Positions 27,455 to 36,155 of a stretch of DNA of 64,000 nucleotides are shown piece by piece. A model generated the notes under the pieces. It ran no database searches. It was not told the origin of the DNA and saw only the letters and a list, made by a program, of their open reading frames with translations. Origin of the DNA: an uncultured Dehalococcoidia bacterium (lineage in GTDB: Bacteria; Chloroflexota; Dehalococcoidia; Lucifugimonadales; UBA3495); the NCBI GenBank assembly GCA_958295765.1, contig CATQHB010000002.1:1743501-1807500 (forward strand). Direction: 5' to 3'. Numbering within the stretch: the stretch's first letter is position 1; the number at the start of each line of letters is the position of its first letter. Both the position numbers and the translations under genes were made by a program.

Positions 27455-29343
27455 AAACGGCAGTCTGCGTCAAATACGTGCCGGTGGTATCCCGAATAAC
27501 CTTCGATTACGAGCAAAAGACCATCATAAGAGAGGGCGTCCCTTCCGAGGTCAACCCATTTGACGTGCTGGGGTTGGTACGAGCGGTTGAGTTAAAAGCC
27601 GAACTGGACGCCGGGCCCGGGGATAACGCCGGGCCGGAGAATGAGGTAGTCGCCCTGTCCATGGGGCCGCCTCAAGCTAGGGACGGGTTGGTGCAGTGCC
27701 TGGCCCTGGGCGCCGACCGGGGGGTACTCCTTACCGACCGGGCTTTGGCCGGGTCGGACACCCTGGCGACCGCCCGCGCCCTGGGCCTGGCCCTGGAACG
27801 GGAAAAGCCCGACCTGGTGGTCTGCGGGCGCAACAGCGCCGACGCCGAGACCGGGCAGGTTGGCCCGGAACTGGCCGAACTGCTGGGCATCCCCCACGTC
27901 AGCCAGGTTCGTAAGCTGGAATACCGGCCCGACTCCCACAGCATCATCGCCGAGCGGATCACCGATGAGGGCTACCAGGTTATTGAGTGCCCCTTGCCGG
28001 CCCTGGTCTGCGTTACCGAGGGCGTAGCCGCCGAGACTTTTGCCAACCGGGAACAGCTGGCGGCGGCTCAGGAAAAGCCGGTAGAGGAACTGTCCTGCGC
28101 CCAACTAGCCGACGACCCGTCCCAATTCGGCCTGGCCGGTTCCCCCACCTGGGTTGAGGACATCCGCCTGGTGGAACCCAGCCGCCTGGGGCTGATGATT
28201 GAAGGGGAAACGCCGGAGGCCGCCGCCCAACAGGTGGCCCAACTGCTCCGGGAACGTCTCTCCTCATTATCCGAGGGGGAAGGGGATACCCGCCCGGCCC
28301 CGGCAACGGCTCCGGCCCCGGCATTGGAGACAACCCGCTACCCGGATGACCGCCGCCGGAGTATCTGGGTGGTGGCGGAAACCGCCCAGGGCGGGCTGCG
28401 GCGGGTAACCCTGGAGTTGCTGGGCAAGGCCCGGGAGCTGACCGGCATTACCCGCAGCGAGGTGGCCGCCGTGCTCATCGGGGAAACCGCCGACGGCGCA
28501 GCCGGCGCCCTGGCCGCTCATGGCGCCGACCGGGTGTTGACCCTGGACAACGCCCGGCTGGGGCCGGTATGCAGCCGGGCCGTTGCCGGCGCGCTGGCCG
28601 ACGCCATCGCCGCCGCCCAACCCTACGCCGTGCTGTTTGCCGCCACCGCCGACGGGCGCGACCTGGCCTCCCGCATCGCCGCCCGGTTGGGCCTGGGCTT
28701 GACCGGCGACGCCATTGACCTGGAAATTGACGCCGCCGGCCGGCTGGTGCAACTCAAGCCGGCCCTGGGCGGCAACGTCATCGCCCCCATCCTGTCCAAG
28801 ACCCTGCCCAACCTGGTTACCCTGCGGCCCGGCCTGCTCACGCCCCCGGAGCCGGTTGAGGACGCTACGGCCCCGGTGGAGGCGTTGCCGGCGCCCACCT
28901 TTGACGGCGCCGACCTTACCCTGCGGGAAACCCACAATCAGGAGGATACCGGAGGCATCGCCCTGGCTCAGGCGCAGATTGTCCTGAGCGTGGGCATGGG
29001 CATCGGCGGCCCGGAGAACCTGCCGGAAATCCAGTCCCTGGCCGGGGCAATCGGGGCCAAATTAGCTACCACCCGGAGCGTCGTCCACGCCGGTTGGCTG
29101 CCCCACCAGATACAAGTAGGCATCAGCGGGCGCGCCGTGGCCCCCCGGGTCTATCTGGCGGTAGGCATCCGGGGTGTGTTTGACCACACCGTAGGAATCC
29201 AGAAAGCCGGCGTCATCATCGCCGTCAACAGCAACCGGCGGCACCCCATTTTCAAGGCCGCCGACTACGGCATCGTGGGCGACTGGAAAGAAAACCTGCC
29301 CCCGCTGATTGAGGCGTTAAAGCCGGTTTTAGCCGAGTTGTAA
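27451..29343 (+). CDS. electron transfer flavoprotein, EtfB and EtfA fused
   Basis: 630 aa. Residues 1 to about 265 are EtfB-like: MKTAVCVKYVPVVS, EVNPFDVLGLVRAVELK, VVCGRNSADAETGQVGPELAELL. A Pro/Ala linker follows (about 275-305). The remainder is EtfA-like, ending with the FAD domain TTRSVVHAGWLPHQIQVG...AVGIRGVFDHTVGI...FKAADYGIVGDW. In most bacteria these are two genes. The position where classical EtfA has Gln-His (SGAIQH) reads Asp-His here. It should carry electrons from the acyl-CoA dehydrogenases encoded downstream to the quinone pool. It is four bases overlapped with pncB. Confidence 0.92.
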   Translation: MKTAVCVKYVPVVSRITFDYEQKTIIREGVPSEVNPFDVLGLVRAVELKAELDAGPGDNAGPENEVVALSMGPPQARDGLVQCLALGADRGVLLTDRALAGSDTLATARALGLALEREKPDLVVCGRNSADAETGQVGPELAELLGIPHVSQVRKLEYRPDSHSIIAERITDEGYQVIECPLPALVCVTEGVAAETFANREQLAAAQEKPVEELSCAQLADDPSQFGLAGSPTWVEDIRLVEPSRLGLMIEGETPEAAAQQVAQLLRERLSSLSEGEGDTRPAPATAPAPALETTRYPDDRRRSIWVVAETAQGGLRRVTLELLGKARELTGITRSEVAAVLIGETADGAAGALAAHGADRVLTLDNARLGPVCSRAVAGALADAIAAAQPYAVLFAATADGRDLASRIAARLGLGLTGDAIDLEIDAAGRLVQLKPALGGNVIAPILSKTLPNLVTLRPGLLTPPEPVEDATAPVEALPAPTFDGADLTLRETHNQEDTGGIALAQAQIVLSVGMGIGGPENLPEIQSLAGAIGAKLATTRSVVHAGWLPHQIQVGISGRAVAPRVYLAVGIRGVFDHTVGIQKAGVIIAVNSNRRHPIFKAADYGIVGDWKENLPPLIEALKPVLAEL

Positions 29344-30018
29344 GGTGAATCGGGGGCGGTGGTTCGACAAGCTCAGGATGAGCGGGGAGAGTCGCTGCCA
29401 AAATCCGCTCATGGTGAACAACAAAATCCGCTCATGGTGAGCTTGTCGAACCACCCATACCGCCCTGAATTTTATCCTTCGACAAGCTCAGGATGAGCGG
29501 ATAGGTCAAATCGGGAGACTTCGCGCCGGCCCCGGAAGACGCGCCCAAGGCAATCGCAGCATAAACCCGTCGTTCCGGCGAAAGCCGGAATCCAGAACCC
29601 TCGGTAGCCGGCACGTTCTTTCCCCGGTAATTTCCTGGATTCCGGCTTTCGCCGGAACGACGGTTGCTACGGTTGCGATGAGCGGATAGGTCAAATGGGG
29701 AGACTTCGCGCCGGCCCCGGAAGACCCACCCAAGGCAATCACGGCATAAAACCGTCGTTCCGGCGAAAGCCGGAATCCAGAACCCTCAGTAGCCGGCACG
29801 CTCTTTTCCGGGGATTTCCTGGATTCCGGCTTTCGCCGGAACGACGGTTGCTACGGTTGCTACGGTTGCTGAGGTTGCCGTTGCGTGGGTTGCCCTGGTT
29901 AAGACACGCCGGCCCCAAGAGATGCGCCGGTATTCTCTGCGCCGCCAGTGTCTCTGTGGTAAAATAGGGCCACTAAACCGAACCGAACCATACCCCAGCG
30001 TTAGAGCGAGGTAAAGTT
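29344..30018. other. intergenic repeat cluster: RepA, RepB and a 185-bp tandem duplication
   Basis: No gene seen. It holds a RepA element at 29428-29500, RepB copies at 29567-29663 and 29752-29847, and a tandem duplication whose units begin at 29492 and 29677. The last 100 bases before 30018 have no clear promoter. Confidence 0.8.
29492..29848. repeat. 185-bp tandem duplication carrying RepB copies 2 and 3
   Basis: GATGAGCGGATAGGTCAAAT begins at 29492 and again at 29677. Each unit continues with GGGAGACTTCGCGCCGG, then CAAGGCAATC, then a whole RepB hairpin (29567-29663 and 29752-29847). The two copies differ at a handful of positions. Confidence 0.88.
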
Positions 30019-31221
30019 ATGGACTTTGCTTACACCCCGGAACAGGAGAGCCTGCGGCAGGAAGTCCGCGCCTTTATTGAGGAAAACGTCAGCCCGGAAG
30101 TCCGGCAGGAAATTGAGGAACTGGGCATCCGCCACCGGGGGCCTAAAGTCCGGGAGATGTACCGGAAATTGGGTGAAAGGGGCTGGGTGGGCATCAGTTG
30201 GCCCAAAGAATACGGCGGGCAGGACGGCAGCCGGATTGACCAGTATATCGTCGAAGAGGAGTTCGCTAGGGCCGGCATTACCGTGGGCGGGGCCGGCAGC
30301 GGCGCCCCGGCTATCCTGGCGGCCGGCACCGAGGAGCAGAAAAAATACTTTCTCCCCGGCCTGATTAAAGGCGAAATCTCCTTTGCCCTGGGCTTCACCG
30401 AACCCCAGGCCGGCGCCGACTTAGCCAGCCTCCAGTGCCGGGCGGTCCGGGACGGGGACGACTACGTAATCAACGGCCAGAAGATGTTTACCACCGCCGC
30501 CCATTACGCCAGCCACATCTACCTGATGGCCCGCACCGACCCGGAGGCGCCCAAGCACCGGGGAATCTCGATTTTTCTGTTTCCTATGGACACCCCCGGC
30601 ATCACCGTGCGCCCCCTGTGGACGATCCAGAATGACCCGCCGGCGCCCAGTGGCACTACCTACGGCGACGCCCGTACCAACGAAGTGTTCTTTGAGGACG
30701 TGCGGATTCCCGCCTCCTGCCTGCTGGGCGACGAAAACATGGGCTGGTACGTGGGGGCTATGGGGCTGAACCTGGACCGGGTGGGCGCCAGCCGCTACCT
30801 CATATCGGTCAAGCGGGACGAGGACATCGTCAATTATGTCAAGGAGAATCAGTTGGGCGACTATGCCGTAGCCGAAGACCCCTCGGTACGCGACCGCATC
30901 GCCGAACTGTGGATTGAGGCCCAGGTTTGCCGCCTGATGACCATGCGCAGTATGTCCCTGGTGGAACAGGGCGGCAACTTTACCTATGAGGGTTCCGCCG
31001 AGAAGGTCTTTGCCCCGGAACACGGGGTACGCACCACCGAAACCATCTCCCAAATCCTGGGGCCTTACGCCCAACTGCTGAACGGCTCGGAGGACGCCAT
31101 TGAGGAAGGGGTCTTTGCCCACAACCTGATGGGTTCCTTCCAGTCCGGCATCAATCACGGCAGCACCCAGGTAATGCGGGACCAGATCGCCCGCCGGGGG
31201 CTGGGTATGCCCCGGGGCTAG
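30019..31221 (+). CDS. acyl-CoA dehydrogenase family protein (first of a pair)
   Basis: 400 aa. N-terminal helices (TPEQESLRQEVRAFIEENV), the flavin/substrate motif FALGFTEPQAGADLASL and GDDYVINGQKMFTTAAHYA are typical of acyl-CoA dehydrogenases. The C-terminal helical domain is recognisable, but I cannot place the usual catalytic Glu with confidence. Such enzymes oxidise acyl-CoA to enoyl-CoA and reduce ETF, which is encoded upstream. GAGGTAAAGTT precedes ATG. Substrate unknown. Confidence 0.92.
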   Translation: MDFAYTPEQESLRQEVRAFIEENVSPEVRQEIEELGIRHRGPKVREMYRKLGERGWVGISWPKEYGGQDGSRIDQYIVEEEFARAGITVGGAGSGAPAILAAGTEEQKKYFLPGLIKGEISFALGFTEPQAGADLASLQCRAVRDGDDYVINGQKMFTTAAHYASHIYLMARTDPEAPKHRGISIFLFPMDTPGITVRPLWTIQNDPPAPSGTTYGDARTNEVFFEDVRIPASCLLGDENMGWYVGAMGLNLDRVGASRYLISVKRDEDIVNYVKENQLGDYAVAEDPSVRDRIAELWIEAQVCRLMTMRSMSLVEQGGNFTYEGSAEKVFAPEHGVRTTETISQILGPYAQLLNGSEDAIEEGVFAHNLMGSFQSGINHGSTQVMRDQIARRGLGMPRG

Positions 31222-31327
31222 GCCCGGAAACAACCGCCGCGCCGCGCCGCCTCTCCGGGTCAAGGAATTATCTCAACTCAGAGACGCAAGGCGGCCTAGA
31301 GAAAGGAAGTAGAAAGCAAGGGAGCTT

Positions 31328-32527
31328 ATGGACGTACTGCCTAACGAAGAAGAACAGATGGTGAAGAACCTGGCTCGGGAGTTCCTGGAGGCCGAATGTC
31401 CCCCCCGCCTGGCTAGGGAAATGGAAAAGGATGACCTGGGCTATCCCCCGGAATTGTGGCAGAAAATGGCCGACCTGGGCTGGCTGGGCATTTCCCTGCC
31501 CGAGGAACACGGCGGCCAGGGCTTGCCCCTGACCTACCTGGGCATCATTATGGAGGAGTTGGGCCGGGCCATTGCGCCGGTGCCTTTACACTCCACCGCA
31601 ATGGCGGCCCTGGCCGTCGCCGAGGCCGGGAGCGCCGAGCAGCAGCGCCAACTGCTGCCGCGGGTCAGCCGGGGCGACCTGATTCTTACCTGGGCCTTTA
31701 CCGAGCAAACCCCCCGTTTCCGCCCGGAAACAATCCACGCTGAGGCGGTCCCGGACGGCGACGACTTTATCCTCACCGGAACCAAGATGTTCGTGGACAA
31801 CTTTAACGTCGCCGAGCAGTGCCTGGTGGCCTGTCGCACCGCCCCCGCCGCTGCCGATGGCGATACCGCTGCCGCTAATCCCGGCGCCGGTCTGTCGTTG
31901 CTGCTGGTGGATACCGCCAGCCGGGGGGTGTCGCACACGCCGCTGACTACCCTGGCTAAGGACAAGCAGAGCAAGGTTTTCTTTGACGGGGTTCGGGTTC
32001 CCCAGGCCAACCTGGTCGGCCCCCGGCACCAGGGCTGGCCGATTATCCAACGAATGTTAGACCGGGGAACCGCCCTGTTGTGCGCTCAGATGGTGGGCGC
32101 GGCCCGCAAGGATGCGGAAATGGGCATTGACTACGCCAAGAACCGGGCCGCCTTTGGCCGCCCCATTGCCGCCTTCCAGTCCATCCAGCACATCTGCGCC
32201 GATATGATTTTGTGGGTGGACGGCGGGCAACTGCTCACCTACGAAGCCCTGTGGAAAATGGATCAGGGTTTGCCGGCATCGGTAGAGGTGTCGCAAGCCA
32301 AGGCGTTCTGCAACGACAAGTGCGAAGCGGTGGTACGCTCCTCCCAGGTGATTCACGGCGGAATGGGTTTCATGATGGAGTTTGACCTGCATCTCTGGTT
32401 CCGCCGGGTTACCGCCTGGACGATGCGGCTGGGCACCAGCTTTGAACACCGTGCCAAAATTGCCCAGTCCCTGCTGGACCAACCCGGCCGGGTCCGGCTG
32501 GGCATGGACCAAATCCCGGTAGGCTGA
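31328..32527 (+). CDS. acyl-CoA dehydrogenase family protein (second of a pair)
   Basis: 399 aa. It shows LPNEEEQMVKNLAREFLEAE, WLGISLPEEHGGQGLPLTYLG, LTWAFTEQTPRFRPE, and a C-terminal SQVIHGGMGFMMEFDLHLWFRR segment. It differs clearly from its neighbour, so this is not a recent duplication. Adjacent unlike acyl-CoA dehydrogenase genes encode heterotetramers in mycobacterial steroid side-chain oxidation, and a similar two-subunit enzyme is possible here. GGGAGC lies before ATG 31328. Confidence 0.92.
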   Translation: MDVLPNEEEQMVKNLAREFLEAECPPRLAREMEKDDLGYPPELWQKMADLGWLGISLPEEHGGQGLPLTYLGIIMEELGRAIAPVPLHSTAMAALAVAEAGSAEQQRQLLPRVSRGDLILTWAFTEQTPRFRPETIHAEAVPDGDDFILTGTKMFVDNFNVAEQCLVACRTAPAAADGDTAAANPGAGLSLLLVDTASRGVSHTPLTTLAKDKQSKVFFDGVRVPQANLVGPRHQGWPIIQRMLDRGTALLCAQMVGAARKDAEMGIDYAKNRAAFGRPIAAFQSIQHICADMILWVDGGQLLTYEALWKMDQGLPASVEVSQAKAFCNDKCEAVVRSSQVIHGGMGFMMEFDLHLWFRRVTAWTMRLGTSFEHRAKIAQSLLDQPGRVRLGMDQIPVG

Positions 32528-32635
32528 AAGAAAAACCCTCGGCGCAATGCTGGGCCGGCGTCTCCTGCTGAAACCTTTTCACCAAGAGACGCCGGGACGC
32601 AGGGTTGCGCCGAGCCGGACAGGAGAGAGAAAATT

Positions 32636-32845
32636 ATGGCAAAAGACCCGGTATGCAGAAAAGAGATTGATGAGGCCGAGGCTCGCGCCCAAACCGGCCA
32701 GACGATGCACGGCGCCTCGGAGGTTGACCCCCAGCAAGGCACCCGCAGCTTTCACAACGGCCAGTGGTACTACTTCTGCGGGCTGGACTGCCGCACCAAG
32801 TTTCTGGCGGCGCCCCTGACCTACCTGGAGCAGCCGGGGGCCTGA
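32636..32845 (+). CDS. YHS-domain protein
   Basis: 69 aa. The YHS pattern is visible: DPVCRKEID near the start, then NGQWYYFCGLDCRTKFLAAPLTYLE. The cysteines C6, C48 and C52 fit a metal-binding TRASH/YHS fold. Function unknown; such small proteins are often linked to metal handling. AGGAGAG precedes ATG. Confidence 0.85.
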   Translation: MAKDPVCRKEIDEAEARAQTGQTMHGASEVDPQQGTRSFHNGQWYYFCGLDCRTKFLAAPLTYLEQPGA

Positions 32846-33021
32846 ACCGCGCCGCCACCGGTCAACCGGCACACCCGGAGCCGGGGGCGCGGCCAACCGC
32901 AAGAATCCTTCACAGTTTCTTCAACCTTTGTTGGTACATTCCTTGCAGCGACCATCGCAAACCGGGAGCCAGCTTCCGGTTGAATAAGGAAAACCGATAG
33001 AGAAACTGAGGAGGTTCACCA

Positions 33022-33600
33022 GTGAAAATTATCCAGGGCAAGCCTAAAAAGTACCTCTCAACGGCGCTCATCGGCTTCGTAGCCTTGGGCGCTGTCCTGT
33101 TAATCCCCCTTACCGCTTGCAGCAGCAACACCGGGCCTGACCCGGTTCAGGGTGTGCCGGAATCCAGGGAGAGCGGCGAGCAGTCCGGCGAACATCAAGG
33201 GGGTTCAGAGTCGGGTGCGGGTGGTGAGGAATCCGCCACTCAGTTCACCTTGACCGACACTTTTGACGATGTACGGGCCGGCGCCCGGCTCATCCTCTCC
33301 TATGACGCCGCCGCCAACGCCTTCACCGGCACGGTGGAGAACACCACCGCCGCCCCGCTAAAGCAGGTACGGGTAGAGGTTCACCTTTCCAACGGAACCG
33401 AGTTGGGGCCGACTACGCCGGTTGACCTGGCGCCGGGTCAGACCATCGCCGTCAATCTACCGGCCACCAGCCAACCCTTTGCCACCTGGGGCGCCCACCC
33501 GGAAGTCGGCGCCAGTTCCGCCTCCGGCGAGTCCGGCGGCGGCGAGCAGGCCGGGGAGCATAGTAACGGGGCAGAGTCCGGGGAACATCGGGGCGGCTGA
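33022..33600 (+). CDS. secreted lipoprotein with FxLyD-like domain
   Basis: 192 aa from GTG 33022, preceded by GAGGAGG. A hydrophobic signal segment (about residues 12-32) ends in the lipobox LTAC, so lipidation on C33 is likely. The folded part (about 72-170) resembles FxLyD domains: AANAFTGTVENTTAAPLKQVRVEVHLSNG. It is flanked on both sides by Gly/Ser/Glu/His-rich low-complexity segments (GEQSGEHQGG, GEQAGEHSNG). Probably an envelope protein; role unknown. Confidence 0.8.
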   Translation: MKIIQGKPKKYLSTALIGFVALGAVLLIPLTACSSNTGPDPVQGVPESRESGEQSGEHQGGSESGAGGEESATQFTLTDTFDDVRAGARLILSYDAAANAFTGTVENTTAAPLKQVRVEVHLSNGTELGPTTPVDLAPGQTIAVNLPATSQPFATWGAHPEVGASSASGESGGGEQAGEHSNGAESGEHRGG

Positions 33601-33650
33601 GCAGTATAATTATCGGGCCTTGACCCCGGGGAAAATCAGGCGTAAATACT

Positions 33651-33710
33651 CCGCTCATGGTGGGCTTGTCGATGGATGAATGGATGGTTCGACAAGCTCA
33701 CCATGAGCGG
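33651..33710. repeat. RepA element with long matching arms
   Basis: CCGCTCATGGTGGGCTTGTC at the left pairs with a right arm ending GCTCACCATGAGCGG; only one mismatch is seen in about 22 bp. Unlike most RepA copies, both arms carry the CATGGTGAG version. Confidence 0.8.
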
Positions 33711-33787
33711 TTATGCGTTGTGCGGTTAGCGGTTATACGTTGTGCGGTTATGCGGTTAACGGTTATACGTTATGCAGTTATGGGTTA
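33711..33787 (+). repeat. degenerate GCGGTTATACGTTGT minisatellite
   Basis: Five or so imperfect copies of a 12-16 base unit (GCGGTTAT, GCGTTGT, ACGTTAT) run just upstream of the LLM oxidoreductase gene. Confidence 0.65.
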
Positions 33788-33837
33788 TAATGAGTCGAGA
33801 ACTGAAAGCCCTTGTAGGCAAAATCGGGAGGCATACG

Positions 33838-34920
33838 ATGCACGTCGGATTGGTGATGGAATGTGACTACCGGACGGACGTAACGCAGGAGGAGGCTTTT
33901 GACGAAGCCTTTGCCCTGGCCGAAACCGCCGACGAGTTCGGCCTGGATGGGGTCTGGCTGGCCGAGCGGCACTTTGCCGCGCCCCGCCGTCCTGGCGACC
34001 CTATGGGCGCCGGCATCCCTTCGGTAGTTTCCGTGCCGCTGGTAATGGCCTCGGCCATCGCCGGCCGCACCAAGCAGGTACGCATCGGCACCGGGGTCAG
34101 CGTCCTGCCCCTGTGCCACCCGGTACGGCTGGCCGAGGAAGCCGCCACCGTGGACCAGGTCAGCCGGGGGCGCCTGGAGTTTGGCGTGGGCCGCAGCGGT
34201 TTTCCCCGTTCCTACGATGGCTACGGGATACCCTACGCCGAAAGCCGCGCCCGCTTTCAGGAAACCCTGGACGTTATCCTGAAAGCCTGGGCCGAAGACC
34301 GGTTCTCTCACGAGGGGGAGTTCTTTAGTTTCAACGAACTGTGCGTCCTGCCCAAGCCCTACCAGAAGCCCCATCCGCCGGTACGGATCGCGGCCACTAC
34401 CCGGGACACCTTTCCCCAGGTAGGCCGCAGCGGTCATTCGGTCATTTCCGGTCTGCGCGGTTTCGACGTCCACGAAGTAGCCGAGCACATGGAAATGTAT
34501 TGGGAAGGCCGGGAGGAGGCCGGGCATCCCGGCAAGGGCGAGGTCTTTTTGCGGGTGCCGATTTACGTGGCGGAAACCGACGACCGGGGCCGCGCCGAGC
34601 CGGAAGAAAGCACTATGCGCTCCTACCGCCGGCTGGGCGGGCTGTTCGGCACCTCGGCCGGCCAGACCGGAACCACCATGTCCGAGGAACGGCGGGAACG
34701 GGCGGAACGCCTGGCTAACGTTACCTACGATGACCTGCTCCAGGACCGCCTGGCCTACGGCAGCCCGGACACCGTGGTGGAAAAGCTGACCCAACTCCGG
34801 GATCGGCTGGGGCTGGACGGAATAATTATGGAGCCTAACGTGGGCGGCGGCCTGACCGTCGAACAAGTCCTCAACTCCGTCCGCCTCTACGCCCAGGAAG
34901 TGGCCCCCCGGCTGCGCTAG
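33838..34920 (+). CDS. LLM-class (luciferase-like) flavin/F420 oxidoreductase
   Basis: 360 aa from ATG 33838 (MHVGLVMECDYR), with GGGAGG six bases upstream; 22 codons further upstream are open but run into the minisatellite. The TIM-barrel pattern is clear: GLDGVWLAERHF, RIGTGVSVLPLCHPVRLAEEAATVD, RLEFGVGRSGFPRSYDGYGI, and PPVRIAATTRDT. These are cytoplasmic monooxygenases or F420-dependent dehydrogenases; cofactor and substrate cannot be told from sequence. Confidence 0.9.
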   Translation: MHVGLVMECDYRTDVTQEEAFDEAFALAETADEFGLDGVWLAERHFAAPRRPGDPMGAGIPSVVSVPLVMASAIAGRTKQVRIGTGVSVLPLCHPVRLAEEAATVDQVSRGRLEFGVGRSGFPRSYDGYGIPYAESRARFQETLDVILKAWAEDRFSHEGEFFSFNELCVLPKPYQKPHPPVRIAATTRDTFPQVGRSGHSVISGLRGFDVHEVAEHMEMYWEGREEAGHPGKGEVFLRVPIYVAETDDRGRAEPEESTMRSYRRLGGLFGTSAGQTGTTMSEERRERAERLANVTYDDLLQDRLAYGSPDTVVEKLTQLRDRLGLDGIIMEPNVGGGLTVEQVLNSVRLYAQEVAPRLR

Positions 34921-34949
34921 GCGTGGGCCGAGTCGGATTGCTTCCCAAT

Positions 34950-34993
34950 CCGCTCATGGTGAGCCGGTGGTTCAACAGGCTCACCATGAGCGG
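34950..34993. repeat. RepA element, compact copy
   Basis: CCGCTCATGGTGAGCC and its complement GGCTCACCATGAGCGG enclose only 12 bases. It sits between the convergent LLM and PIG-L genes and may help transcription end. Confidence 0.75.
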
Positions 34994-35002
34994 ATTTTGT
35001 TC

Positions 35003-35866
35003 CTACTCCCCGGCGACTAACCCCTGAAAGAAGTCCGGCGGCACTTCCTCTCCCTCACTTACCGGCGGCCAGGCCCGGATGTAGTATTCCCGGCCCAGGA
35101 TGCGGTTGGCGGCGGGGCGCGGCACCCGGTCATAGGGCCAGTCCGGGGCTACCTGAGTGCGGTGGCTCAGGATACAGCCCATTTTCAACTCCATCTGGGC
35201 CGATACGTCCAACTCCAGGTTAATATCCTCCGGCGCGGCCCCGTCATTGGCCCGCTCCGGGTTGGGCAGGGGAAAGTCGATGCCGTGGGCGCGCAGGGTT
35301 TGCGCCCAGGCCAGCCGGAACCCCCGGGGCCGCGCGCTGTAGAAAAGCCGTTGCGGGGCGTATGGCCTCACCCCGTTTATCAGGTGCTGAGGATAGGCCG
35401 CCGGGTCTGCCGCGCGCCGGAAAGCCTCGGTGGTGTGGTGGCAGATTGCGATGTGGTCCGGGTGGCCGTACAGCCCGGCCGGGTCGAAGGTCAGCACCAC
35501 TTGGGGCCGGAAACGACGGATTTCCTCGACCAACCGCTCCACTATCACGGCGGCCGGAGCATTTACAAAAGCCTGGGGGTGCCGGTTGGGCGGCGTGCCG
35601 GCCATCCCGGAGTCCCGGTAATGCAGGACGATATGGTCGCTCAATCCGAGGATGCGGACGGCCCGGGCCAATTCCACCCGGCGCACCGACCCCAGGGTAT
35701 CCGGGGTAGCGGCGCCGGGCTGCCGGATTTCTCCCTCCTCGCCCAGGGTTGCCGTTATCAGGCGCACCTGGACGCCCCGGGCCGCGTGGGCCGCCAGGGC
35801 GCCGCCCACCGGAAATGCCTCATCGTCCGGGTGGGCAAAACAGGCCAACAAGCGAAAATCAGTCAT
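35003..35866 (-). CDS. PIG-L/LmbE-family deacetylase
   Basis: 287 aa. The zinc-binding HPDDE motif is at residues 12-16 and a second motif GLYGHPDHIAICH lies near 150. Members de-N-acetylate GlcNAc conjugates, for example MshB and Mca of mycothiol metabolism or antibiotic precursors. No signal peptide. No thiol-biosynthesis neighbour is present, so the substrate stays open. Convergent with the LLM gene. Confidence 0.9.
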   Translation of the reverse strand: MTDFRLLACFAHPDDEAFPVGGALAAHAARGVQVRLITATLGEEGEIRQPGAATPDTLGSVRRVELARAVRILGLSDHIVLHYRDSGMAGTPPNRHPQAFVNAPAAVIVERLVEEIRRFRPQVVLTFDPAGLYGHPDHIAICHHTTEAFRRAADPAAYPQHLINGVRPYAPQRLFYSARPRGFRLAWAQTLRAHGIDFPLPNPERANDGAAPEDINLELDVSAQMELKMGCILSHRTQVAPDWPYDRVPRPAANRILGREYYIRAWPPVSEGEEVPPDFFQGLVAGE

Positions 35867-35951
35867 AGCTAATCCTATTTACTCCGTGTCTCTTGGTGGT
35901 GAAAATGCCCTAGGGCAATCGCATTATAAACCGGTCATTCCGGCTATAAAC

Positions 35952-36048
35952 CCGTCGTTCCGGCAAAAGCCGGAATCCAGAACGCTCGGTAGCCGGCTCG
36001 TTCTTTTCCGGGGGATTTCCTGGATTCCGGCTTTCGCCGGAACGACGG
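35952..36048 (+). repeat. RepB hairpin element, copy 4
   Basis: Same arms and centre as copy 1, with one base changed in the left arm (GGCAAAAGCC). It sits between the divergent PIG-L and PAP2 genes. Confidence 0.88.
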
Positions 36049-36155
36049 TTGCTTGGGGTTGCCTGGGTTGCCCCGGTTAAGAGTCGGTTGCCCTGATTAA
36101 GATGCTATTGCCCGGTTCCGGCACCGGTTGAACCATCCAATTCCCCCGGCGTATT

